From Spisula solida (lineage: Eukaryota; Mollusca; Bivalvia; Venerida; Mactridae): 64,000 bases of DNA. The position numbers and the translations under genes are program-made. The notes beneath the pieces are model-generated. The model was not told the DNA's origin, did not search any database, and saw only the letters and a program-made list of their open reading frames with translations. Positions 1-11,039 of this stretch are shown here, piece by piece. The stretch is taken from assembly GCA_947247005.1 (NCBI GenBank), contig OX365954.1, forward strand, positions 1,194,001-1,258,000. The letters run 5' to 3'. Position 1 is the stretch's first letter. Each line of letters begins with the position of its first letter.

Positions 1-1667
1 TACAGATTGTGTTCACTTGGTGAGTATGATTCCCAGCAAGCAGTCATGTTGTACAGATTGTGTTCACTTGGTGAGTATGATTCCCAGCAAGCAGTCATGT
101 TGTAGAGATTGTGTTCACTTGGCGAGTATGATTCCCAGCAAGCAGTCATGTTGTAGAGATTGTGTTCACTTGGCGAGTATGATTCCCAGCAAGCAGTCAT
201 GTTGTAGAGATTGTGTTCACTTGGTGAGTTATGATTCCCAGCAAGCAGTCATGTTGTAGAGATTGTGTTCACTTGGTGAGTATGATTCCCAGCAAGCAGT
301 CATGTTGTAGAGATTGTGTTCACTTGGTGAGTTATGATTCCCAGCAAGCAGTCATGCTGTAGAGATTGTGTTCACTTGGTGAGTTATGATTCCCAGCAAG
401 CAGTCATGTTGTACAGATTGTGTTCACTTGGTGAGTTATGATTCCCAGCAAGCAGTCATGTTGTACAGTTTACAGATTGTGTTCACTTGGTGAGTATGAT
501 TCCCAGCAAGCAGTCATGTTGTACATATTGTGTTCACTTGGTGAGTTATGATTCCCAGCAAGCAGTCATGTTGTACAGATTGTGTTCACTTGGTGAGTAT
601 GATTTCCAGCAAGCAGTCATGTTGTACAGATTGTGTTCACTTGGTGAGTTATGATTCCCAGCAAGCAGTCATGTTGTACAGATTGTGTTCACTAATGGTG
701 AGTATGATTCCCAGCAAGCAGTCAGTCATGTTGTAGAGATTGTGTTCACTTGGTGAGTATGATTCCCAGCAAGCAGTCATGTTGTACAGATTGTGTTCAC
801 TTGGTGAGTATGATTCTCAGCAAGCAGTCATGTTGTAGAGATTGTGTTCACTTGGTGAGTTATGATTACCAGCAAGCAGTCATGTTGTACAGATTGTGTT
901 CACTAATGGTGAGTTATGATTCCCAGCAAGCAGTCATGTTGTACAGATTGTGTTCACTTGGTGAGTTATGATTCCCAGCAAGCAGTCATGTTGTAGAGAT
1001 TGTGTTCACTTGGTGAGTTATGATTACCAGCAAGCAGTCATGTTGTACAGATTGTGTTCACTTGGTGAGTTATGATTCCCATCAAGCAGTCATGTTGTAG
1101 AGATTGTGTTCACTTGGTGAGTTATGATTCCCAGCAAGCAGTCATGTTGTAGAGATTGTGTTCACTTGGTGAGTTATGATTCCCAGCAAGCAGTCATGTT
1201 GTACAGATTGTGTTCACTTGGTGAGTTATGATTCCCAGCAAGCAGTCATGTTGTACAGATTGTGTTCACTTGGTGAGTATGATTCCCAGCAAGCAGTCAT
1301 GTTGTACAGATTGTGTTCACTTGGTGAGTATGATTCCCAGCAAGCAGTCATGTTGTACAGATTGTGTTCACTTGGTGAGTATGATTCCCAGCAAGCAGTC
1401 ATGTTGTACAGATTGTGTTCACTTGGTGAGTATGATTCCCAGCAAGCAGTCATGTTGTAGAGATTGTGTTCACTTGGTGAGTATGATTCCCAGCAAGCAG
1501 TCATGTTGTACAGATTGTGTTCACTAATGGTGAGTATGATTCCCAGCAAGCAGTCATGTTGTACAGATTGTGTTCACTAATGGTGAGTATGATTCCCAGC
1601 AAGCAGTCATGTTGTAGAGATTGTGTTCACTTGGTGAGTATGATTCCCAGCAAGCAGTCATGTTGTA
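1..1667. repeat. 51/52-bp satellite array, about 32 copies, runs off the left edge
   Basis: The unit contains CACTTGGTGAGTATGATTCC and CAGCAAGCAGTCATGTTGTA. Copies vary mainly as GAGTATG versus GAGTTATG (51 or 52 bp), TACAG versus TAGAG, and CACTTGG versus CACTAATGG. Open frames within it on both strands only reflect the 51-bp period. Each copy carries a donor-like GTGAGT. Confidence 0.97.
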
Positions 1668-1731
1668 CAGTTTGCAGAAATAGGTACCAGGGTGCTGTTT
1701 TATCAAAGCACTTACAGACATTACAAGATCA

Positions 1732-1839
1732 GCCCTGCATTCAACAAAGAATTATGTGACGCATGTTTCATACCTGCTTCGTACTTTTTACGTACCAGGT
1801 ACGAAACATGCGTCCCGTAATTTTCGTTGAACGCAGGGC
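1732..1839. mobile_element. Palindromic (hairpin) MITE, copy 1
   Basis: A near-perfect palindrome: GCCCTGCATTCAAC on the left and GTTGAACGCAGGGC on the right, with ACGCATGTTTC and GAAACATGCGT inside. A second copy is at 51674-51753. Both lie beside a minisatellite array. Confidence 0.8.
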
Positions 1840-2021
1840 AGAGCGCGGTCTTTACATGGGGTAACCTGTATCGAAACATAATCAACGATAGTGCAAACAT
1901 GGACATCAAGGTGAGTTGTTGTCATTATTGTTTGTTTGCGCGCAAGACTGAGATAGTCTTAAATGCAAGCTATGGTCATTCTGGTTGTTTCCCTGCCAGA
2001 TTGGCCAACGTCCTCGTGGCA

Positions 2022-2325
2022 ATGTCATTAAAATCAGATCCAAACATTTGCTCCATTCCTTTACTCAGTTAGAGATCTGACTACACTCTGTAAGAGGTCA
2101 TGTTCAAATGACCTCTCTGGCGCATAATGACGTCACATAGTTCGTCCAATGAAATTATATCTAGCCGCCTCAGTAGGTTTTCACTGCACTTTCAGATTCG
2201 TGAAAGAAGCGATTTGATTCCATGACGTAAAGTTCACATCAACGTGACCCAACAGGGAGTATCGTCAGATCCTGTATCAGTGTAAACTAGTGAAGCGTAA
2301 TAAGGGTCTGATTTAAATGAGAATG
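2022..2325. mobile_element. MITE with CATTAAAATCAGA ends, copy 1
   Basis: The ends are inverted: CATTAAAATCAGATCC at left and GGGTCTGATTTAAATGAGAA at right. The interior has a perfect CRE-like TGACGTCA and matches the copy at 35908-36181 in reverse orientation. Confidence 0.75.
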
Positions 2326-2329
2326 TCCT

Positions 2330-4160
2330 TGGCGGAGAATTTAGGTGGGTCCACTTTCATGCTCTTGCCATTCAAATGCTAAATAAGGAGCGGGATTCAT
2401 ATAAGTTCAAAAACTTGTTTCCCAATCCTTTAGCAATTGTAACTTATTATACACATGTTGTAAAATATTTTCTGAATAAATGCTGTTTAAACTAAATGCT
2501 AAATGATTATAGTCGATTCTAAGAAGTTGTGCCTTATTTATCTTCATGTTAAATAGATAACTTCAAGAGGATATTTGATAAACCTGTATTCAAGTAACAA
2601 TAAATAAAAAAAATAGGTGGACCGATTTACGTCAAACAAGCATAAATGATAAAACATAAAAAACCTAAATTTCCCTCATAATTCACTATTTTATGTTATT
2701 ATTGAAATAAAGTAAAGTCTATAAGTAGTATATTCAATATACATGATTTGTATATATAACCCCTTGCGATGTTAGTACATTTTGTATCTTGATATGCATT
2801 GAAAGTATTTCTTAATTTATCTTTTATTTTCATTAGACTTTTAAATTTATTTTAAGAACTTAAGTTCATTTAATATAGCTGCATTCCTCTATTAATTGAG
2901 TGGTCAGGGTGCGAAAAGAGCCCCAAGTTTTATTGGCCAAGTCTCAAAAAAAATTAATATCATATTGACATAAAACTTTGTATGTGTACTGGCAGAAATT
3001 GCCATTTGTCACAAACTGGGTCCAAGTTTTGGGGTAATTTAAGAAAAGAGCAATTATTATTAGTTTAATGTCAATATTTATTGAGAAAAACTTGACCTCA
3101 ATCTAGATATGGAGACTATAACAGAGAGACTAGGGAAGGTTAACTTTGTATCCAGAAGGCCGCACTTCATTAAACTATGAAATTTTGAATTAATACAAAT
3201 GTACATACATGTACATGATTGATCCCCCGCCCGCCCTGGTGGTGTTTATAAAATATTTGTTTATACTATTTAATGAATTACTAAATGCAGCTAATTTTAA
3301 TGAATGTCAAAATTAAATTGCTTCCTGGGTGGCTTTAAACCTGAGTATTCATGTGTAATTCATCTGATGCCAGGTTAAAGATCCAGCAAGGATTCATTCA
3401 TGAATGATATATATACCCTCGACCATTGCGCCCAAATCTACTGTAGGTTACTGTTGAAAATACACAGGATAATAATACTATATGTGGAGAATGGAGAAGG
3501 CCCTTTATCCCCTAAAAGGGAGGGACCAATTATATGGCTCGATAACTAAATTCCTTTGTTTGTTAATCAAGAAAGATGTTTCATAATATGCAAGCAGCAT
3601 TGAACATTATATAATAACTTGTGGACCATATTGAAAATTGGTCTAGAACTAAATATGTCATCCAAAATAAATAAAGTCGTTATTATTATTATACCTTCTA
3701 AAATCATTTAACAAGGTTAGCTGTGAATATCGGAGCTTTATTGAGATCAACCTGATAGGGTCACCCATCAAGTGACACTCATATTTCATGATAAGTGAAG
3801 TCCTTTATATCCAAACCCTTGACCCAGATGTCTGTTGTTAGGCAAGACCCTCAATTTTACACACCATACTGGGTCTCTAGAAGTTCACCATACTCTCAGG
3901 ATGTTTATTACACTTGGTTTCAATTTCCTTATATTTAAGCACATTGAACCAAACTTTTATACTTGTTCATTTATGTAGATTTTGAAACATTATAATTTCT
4001 ATTTATAACTTATATTACATTACTACCGTAATAACTCATAATTTTGAATTACAGAAGTTGTTTTAAAAGCACACTGAAGGCTCTTTGACTACAAACTGAA
4101 TTTTCCTGAAATGAAATCAAACAATCTGCATATTTTATTAAACATTATAGTTATACTAGT
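2330..4160. other. AT-rich non-coding stretch
   Basis: Apart from the element tail at 3621-3693, no gene, array or inverted repeat was recognised. The missing second exon of gene B is not evident here. Confidence 0.5.
3621..3693 (+). mobile_element. Dispersed element 3' tail with (ATT)n end, copy 1
   Basis: GTGGACCATATTGAAAATTG is followed by AATAAATAAAGTC and a short ATT run. The same tail occurs at 27913-27988 and, reversed and diverged, near 34848-34905. A fixed 3' end plus simple tail is typical of LINEs or SINEs. Confidence 0.65.
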
Positions 4161-4162
4161 AC

Positions 4163-4466
4163 CTTGTTTCTTCCGTTTGCGGCTGCACCTTGTCTGTTAG
4201 CCTGTGGTTGTTGTCGTGTTGTACGTTCGCTAACACTGCCTGAAGCACCAGGGTCCTGTCCCCGGGGAGTCTTAGCAGCGGCTTGGTTAGGCCGAGGGCT
4301 TGTACCCTGCTGTTGTTGCCTAGACCGCGGGGGATTACCCCCTTGGCCGGCGATCTGAACTTCTTCGAACTGACGATTTCTCTTCGGAGCTGTTTTTTGT
4401 GTAGCACGAGCTGTAGCAGGGGCTGATTGTGTTTCTTTAGGTTGACTGGATGATCCACTTCCCATT
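4163..4466 (-). CDS. Gene B, first coding exon; N-terminus of an N-myristoylation type
   Basis: Between acceptor tttgtctgttag and donor AACAAG|GTACTA. The ATG is the second base of the exon, with A at -3 and G at +4. It encodes 101 residues beginning MGSGSSSQPKETQ and ending in phase 0. Met-Gly with Ser at position 6 fits the N-myristoyltransferase pattern, so the product may be membrane-anchored; this is inference. The rest is low-complexity and basic, rich in Gln, Arg, Ala, Gly and Pro (a QQQQ run, several RQ and TR steps), so probably disordered. Continuation exons should lie left of the window or in the first 4 kb, but none was seen. Cystin-like ciliary proteins also begin MGSGSS, but that is too little to assign a family. 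It cannot be spliced directly to gene A: the phases give a stop. Confidence 0.6.
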
Positions 4467-5786
4467 CTAACAGACAAATAATCCTACATGATTGACACTG
4501 AAAACATTCAATAAAATATTAAATCTATGAAGTTAACTTATGACTAATGTAATATACTGGCTATAGTGCTTAACATGAGTGCCACACTTGCATTGTCAGC
4601 AAGTTTGAGGAGGAAAAAATGACAAGTTTTTGAATAAGGTTAATTTCTCATGTCTTGGTATAAATTGCAAGGCCATGATAAAGAAAGTACTAATAGAGAC
4701 TATATGGTACCATATCTTCATGAGTGGATTTATGCCAAACAGATTGAGAGGTACAGTCCAAGAGTGACGTTGCCGTTTCTGTGTACACAACATATTACAA
4801 CCCTTGTCTGAACAGGTAGAGCAAATATAGTATGTTAGTTTAGCATTGGAATTATACCCGTCTGTTTAAGCCTTTTTAATTGGTTTTACACATAATTATT
4901 AGATAATTGACTCGACCGCTGTGTCACTCTATTCTTACCCTAACTGAACTATATGCAATCATCTGTCAGCAATTTTAATGCACTCATGTTCTGACTCACA
5001 GGCTTTTGGCACATACTATGTTATAGGCCAATGAATGGAGACATATGTCATGTACCTGTGGTTTTATTCTTCATCATCATGGTGAGTCAAACATTTGTTC
5101 CATTAAGAGCACATTTACAGTCTATAGGAAGTATTATTTTAGTAACATTGAATTCCCAACCATGCAGCCAGTAACACAGGCACCAACCAATGCTCGTAAA
5201 CATTACACATGTACCCACATATTGACATATCTCTGATTAGCCTAGATAAGTGTGATTTTAATATACCTTAGCAAGTCAACGGTGCCAAAAGTAATGGATA
5301 AAGATCACCGAGGGCTTAACCAAATGAAATAGGTCGACATTTAAAGTAATTTATTGTTTCAAGCCAAGACAGAAAGTTGCAGCATTAGGTTTAACTTGAC
5401 ACGTTCCGAGAGCACAAATATGTCTCTGTAGTATTGAGTCACTAGAGTCATGCACTCAAATGAATAGATATGAGCTGAGTCACATTACCAAGGGACTTTG
5501 CCAAAATAAAACCTTCCCTTGGACACCCATATTTCATCTTCATTCTAATTAGGCTGATCACAAAATTAAGTATAAATGTGTTCTTGCAGTCTTACCAAAG
5601 CCACTCAGTTCCATGTCTGGCAAAACATTATTTTTCAGACTGACAAATTGTCAACTGGAATCGGTTTGAAGGTCTGCTAACTATTGTATCTAGTCTATCT
5701 TTGTTTTATAATTGGTCTGACAAAAGTTCATGCCTTGGCCAGTCCAAATGTTCAACAAGTTTTTTAAAACTTTTTACTTCTCTGAC

Positions 5787-6990
5787 AGGAATAAGGATGG
5801 AATTCAGCATACCATATACGAGGGATGATCCATATATAACGAGAAAATACTTATAATTTTGTTATGATCTGTTAGATTTTACTCAAACTTTAGCTGGAAG
5901 TAAAAACATACATTAGCAATGTTTCCCTTAATTTCCATGATTACAGCGACGCAATGCTAAAATCTATGGTTGCTAAGGTAACCCTTGTTACGCCAAGGCG
6001 GGGCATTTTTCGGAGTTTTCACTATTTTCGCGCAAATTCAAACCCTCACAGTTTCCATGTAAGCAACATTAATGTGATAACAATTGGTACTTATGGTCAC
6101 ATAAGAATCGCCTAACTATTGATGACGTCATACACGGATTATGTTGTCATTCGTTACGTCACGAACGTGTTATCGTTCCGTGAAAGCAAACATTACCGAC
6201 GACAAAACAGTTTCAATAAAATATTTAATTTTGAAGAAAACAAGTTATAATAAAATTGTGCACGGTATTCATAAATCATTTCATCATTATGTCATGTCAA
6301 AAGATTCGATTTGTGAACATAATAACGTATTGAAAATGGACTGGGAAGAGACTAGAAATCTAATGCAAAGTGGACATGACGTCACGTCACGTCAGAACTA
6401 CGCACGAAAAGGTTTGATGTTTGTTTTGAAATTCCTACGAATGACTATCGTGAGAATTTTTTCAATTGTGTATGGCATTGGCGAAGACGCATATATATTA
6501 AAGGGTGATACTCTGAAAAGTTTTTAAAAATTAATACAGAAAGGCCTTAGGAATGCGATCGTCAAATTGATCAAAGTTAAATTCTGAATAACCTCACAAG
6601 GTGCAAAAATGACGTTGCCCCGCCTACCGGTTTCATGGGTCGGCAAAAATGTTCTTAACAATTTATTTTTCGATATATTTAAAAACTATTTCGTACGTTT
6701 TCTCCTAATACATGTATAAACCACCACATCAAATATTTTTAGAAAATACTAAGTTATAACAAAATTATAAGCATTTTCTCGTTATATATGGATCATCCCT
6801 CGTAATTATGGTTCTGACAGGAATGACGATGGAATTCAGCATACCATATTATGGTCTAAGAGTTCTGACAGGAATGAGGATGGAATTCAACATACCATAT
6901 ATGGTATAAGAGACAGGAATGAGGATGGATTTCAGCATACCATATATGGTATAAGAGACAGGAATGAGGATGGAATTTATTTGGCATACT
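5787..6990. repeat. About 50-bp minisatellite (GACAGGAATGAGGATGGAAT) split by a transposon
   Basis: One unit lies left of the inserted element (about 5787-5816), and three to four lie right of it (about 6815-6985). The unit contains GGAATTCAGCATACCATAT. Confidence 0.85.
5817..6804. mobile_element. 984-bp TA-flanked TIR element (mariner-like ends)
   Basis: TIRs of about 47 bp with one mismatch start CGAGGGATGATCCATATATA and are flanked by TA on both sides, as in Tc1/mariner elements. A 128-residue frame at 6141-6527 lies inside, but no transposase DDE/D motif was recognised in it, so the element is probably non-autonomous. A lone right end of the same family is at 56326-56357. Confidence 0.85.
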
Positions 6991-7554
6991 AATACATCAG
7001 ATCTGGAAATAACCTAACAATCACCAGTTTGATCACACCATGTTCATATGAATTGGTATTCAATTTGTTAATAATTGATTGCCAAATAGTTCTCATTATA
7101 TGGAACAGTATGCACCCGGATACAACATGTGTCATTTAATATAGGTACATGTATTGGCAGACAGGGTGTATTGGATGTATTGAATTGTTGAAGAGATGGC
7201 TATGATAGGCTGTCTGTGTGGTAGTGTCCTGTATGATAATTAACTTCACGCTATATTAAATATGAATAAGGCTTGGCACACTCTAAATAGGTTGAATACT
7301 GGGTGTTTTCTTTATCACACATGTAATGGGAGTGAGACAGGTACATCATATAAAACTTTGACTTTTCAAATTAAGTTACTTTCAGCAGTTTAAATTAAGA
7401 AATGATGACTATGTACCTGTGTTTTATCAGTAATTCATGCACACTGTGGTTTCCTCTAAGTGTATATATCTGAACCGCTGGTTGTGTTAGAATAGCAAGT
7501 AATAAGTAAATTTGTCTTAGGTATTGTACTATGTACCAGTAGTTCTATGACCAT

Positions 7555-7836
7555 CAGGGGCGTAACTTCCTATAGGCCATATAGGCTGCGGCCTACACTT
7601 TTTCACAGAAACTCGAAAAAATAAAAATACCGAAAATGCAATAAAAATCAATGGGGGTAGGCTTATATTCACCCTATCTCAATTGAGAGTCGTAGTTGTT
7701 CTTGTTTTTAGTCTGAAAACGGCTAAGAATGCACCTGCAGTGATATAGAAATTAAAAAAATTCCGGGGGAGCATGCCCCCGGACCCCCCTAAAATAACGT
7801 GGCCTACACATTGATTTCGACTAAGCTGCGCCCCTG
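7555..7836. mobile_element. 282-bp MITE with CAGGGGCG ends
   Basis: The ends are CAGGGGCGTAACTT and the inverse of CAGGGGCGCAGCTT, flanked on both sides by ACCAT, a likely 5-bp target duplication. The interior carries GGGGGAGCATGCCCCCGGAC. The termini resemble hAT-type MITEs, but the duplication is shorter than the usual 8 bp. Confidence 0.7.
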
Positions 7837-8957
7837 ACCATGCTAAACAAACATTGTTAATTGGATGAAAGACAGGTTGAGTCGGAGACTATAGATCTAT
7901 AATCTCTGGTTGGTGGTTAAATTGTTGAAAATACAGGCATTGTTCCCTAAATAATAATACTGTATACATGTATTAAAGAATTATTTTTTTATGTATCAAA
8001 TCACATGGGGATTTATCATTTATTATCAACAATACCAAACATACTAGATCCAGCATTGATCAATTATAAGGATTAAATATACAAGTACAATGTACAATGT
8101 ACAATGTATACATGATTATAAAACAGTAGAAAACCACGAGAAAACATGAAATTACCTTTATAGTATCAATCCAATGGAAGTTAGGTTGTATGAACTTATT
8201 TCATAGGAAAATATCACAATTTTATAAACTAGTTAACACAGAATAATAATTTACGTAGATCTACGTGATCAATTAATGCCAATTAAATGTGTTAACCAGG
8301 TAACTATCCAATAATCCTTAATAACTGACCAGTATCCTAGAATAAATAAACTCAAAACCCCTAACACTTCTGTAGTCCACAAAATCGATCAATTAATAAT
8401 AGTAGAATTCTTATTTAACTTTCGGTTAAATAAATACTAATCAACTGGTTAACTTGAAATATTTTCATGTCACTCAATGTAAAAATCAATACACGTTTCA
8501 ATGACAGACATAAACTATGACGTCATCATTCGATCTATTGGTAAAATTCAAATATTAATGTTGAATAGCTCATAGACACATGTATAGATCTATGCTATAC
8601 CGTCGGATCAATCGTCACACTTAGTGTGTACCAGATAAAATCGAGAACAAGTCAATTTGCGAATCACTCGTGCAATGGAATATTTCTTTTGAATCAAATG
8701 TCGATCTACATGAATGTACTGATTATATACTATTTTTGCAAGTTACACATAAGCCTAAATGGGCCATATTATTAATAGAAAGGAATTAAGATTTTAAGTC
8801 TAAATAAAACGCTGAAGTTATTTTAAAGGTGTAGATAAGAGCGGTAACTTACTATACACCGGTTAACGGACTATGTAAAACGTGGTTCATTGTACCGCGA
8901 CATCGATCGGCCCATGTCGCTGCCTAGCAAATACGTAAACATCCGATCATAACTTAC

Positions 8958-9050
8958 ACTCAACCAGAAGCTTGATTTCCGTTTGCCGCCACGGTTTGAC
9001 TGCAGACGACTAAAAGCGCGCGAGTTTGAAATAGAAATCTAGTCGATCTA
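8958..9050 (-). promoter_or_regulatory. Possible promoter and untranslated first exon of gene B
   Basis: On the minus strand this patch is richer in G, C and CpG than its surroundings (CGCGCGC, GTGGCGGC, and CGATCGG just beyond) and ends at a consensus donor, GAGT|GTAAGTTATG. It lies 4.5 kb upstream of the coding exon at 4466, which begins with an acceptor one base before ATG, so a spliced 5' UTR is needed. No TATA box was recognised. The link to gene B is inference; a CpG-rich patch with a chance donor is the alternative. Confidence 0.3.
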
Positions 9051-9180
9051 TTGATTAACCAAAATTTGATAAAACTTAGCGATTGATTTGGGAAAGTTCT
9101 TTAATTCCAAACATCTGGGACTGAGTATGTATCCTGAGTCCCTAGGGGCATGGCAGGGAATCCCGATACGGACGTACACC

Positions 9181-10379
9181 CAGGCCCGGATCCAGAAATC
9201 TTTGACTGGGGGGGGGGGGGCCAAGATATTTTTTGATATTATGTTGGGGTGGGTGCGGGAGAGGTGTCCCCTCCCTGCGAAGTTGGGGTTGGTGCGGGAG
9301 GGGTTTCCCTTCCCGGCGAAGAGTTTTTTCACTTTTCGAATTAAAATCATGCAATCTCCAGCACTTTAAGCTTTTAAAATCAGAAGTAACGGTATTAAAA
9401 TTGTATTGCTACATCAACATAAAATATGACGCGTTTAACAAAAAAAAAATTAAAAGTAGATTCTTTCAATTCCCTAAAATTTACAAATCAGGCGTCAAAT
9501 TGTTAAAACTCACTGTTCGCTACATAATCAGACAACGTTCATTTTTAAGCATTATTTAAATATAGGCCTACATGTATGTTTATCCCATTGAAGATTTTAT
9601 CAAGTAAGAACTTTAAATTTTATATTTAGACGTTAAATTATTGAAAGTAACTGCTACAAATCGAAATACATAGCCCATGAAATAAACAATATTAGATCTA
9701 TATCTAAATGTTTCCACTGGTTCAGATAGATTTTTTAGTAAACTTTAATAAAAATCATGAAATTTTATGCACTAAATGTATAACGTCTTTAAAACATTAG
9801 AATTCAATGCTAGCTTTTAGATCATACACACATCTATCGTATTCTTTGATGCTAGACACATGGAACTTTAGAAATAAAAATGTGCCCCCCCCCCCCCCCC
9901 CTCCCGGAATATTTTGAATTAAACTCGTTTTTCTAGCTTTTAAGGTTTTAAATCTCACCTGAAATTAAAATTGCTCTGTTACAAAATGTCATTATCAGTA
10001 ATAAATCTATAAACAAGAACATTTCGATATGTCGGGTCACTATTTTTAAATCGATCAGTTCACACGTTTTAGTAACATAGATCAATGAATCACCTAAATC
10101 ATGATCTTTCAGACGCTATAAAATCATTCGGGAAAGCGTCTAATTGATTCAGATCGGGTGTAATTAGGGCCTGGATAAACAACAGGGGGCACATTTTATT
10201 GCCTTCGCTTCTGCTATATGTAATATCACAAAATAACGACCCATAGCCTAATTGATTGGGAATATTTTAAGGATTTTAACGTTTTTAGACTGTATAAAAT
10301 GGTCACTCTGAGGCCAACTGGGGGGGGGGGGGGGGCACGGGCCCCCTGTGCCCCCCCCCCCCCGGTGGAACCGGGCCTG
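9181..10379. mobile_element. hAT-like 1.2-kb element with poly-G/poly-C tracts
   Basis: The left end CAGGCCCGGATCCA matches, inverted, the right end TGGAACCGGGCCTG (one mismatch). Flanks show only a degenerate match (TACACC and TACATC). It carries long G or C runs at 9209-9220, 9886-9902 and 10320-10363. No transposase frame is seen. Confidence 0.55.
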
Positions 10380-11039
10380 TACATCCCCAGATAATTTGGA
10401 ACCATGTGCCTATGGGCGTACGCATTTAAAAAAAAACTTTTTTAAGTTATTAAAAAAGAATTAAAGAATATAATAAAAAGTAAAGATATAAATATGGCCG
10501 CAATGGCATAAGCCCAAAATTCTCACAATCATGAGGACCCCAACCATTAGTCCATTACCCCAAACTTCACATCAATTCAAGCCCGGCTTCGTCCCTGATA
10601 TAGTTAGGCATAGTAAACAAATGCACATTGAACAATTACTAGATCTAAGCAGCAAACATATCGGCTCAAAAAGATAGTTTTCAAATCTGCAAGCTGATGT
10701 TTAAAAAAGATAAATACAGTAACTTCTTGACATATTTAGTAGAGGCGCGTGCGTACACGTGTTGCTATTAAAATTCAATTAAATGTGTTTAAAAAAAACA
10801 CGTAATTGAATAATCATTATCTATTACAAAATGTGAACGTAATTTAAAGATACATCCGATAAAGTGATTAATTATCTCTGACAGACAAACGATCCTTATT
10901 TAAGATTTGGTTACGATTACTTGTTATTCTTACGGTATTGTACCAGTTACCTCCCTTTCACTATAATATTTCTCTATCTATATGGTAGTTATCTACCTTA
11001 GACCATTTCAATCATGGACAATGGTTATGTTCTTCAGGG

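Noticed and set aside
1226..1549. Repetitive frames on both strands in the first 1.7 kb
   Set aside because: The 51-bp period of the satellite keeps frames open; no gene-like start, splice partner or composition.
1..1667. CRISPR array
   Set aside because: The repeats are contiguous tandem copies without unique spacers, in an animal genome.
1899..1910. Mini first exon MDIK followed by GTGAGTTG on the plus strand
   Set aside because: A good donor and ATG context, but four codons are too few to support a gene and no partner exon was seen.
6141..6527. 128-residue frame inside the 984-bp TIR element as a transposase
   Set aside because: No DDE/D-type motif or helix-turn-helix could be seen; the element is too short for a full transposase.
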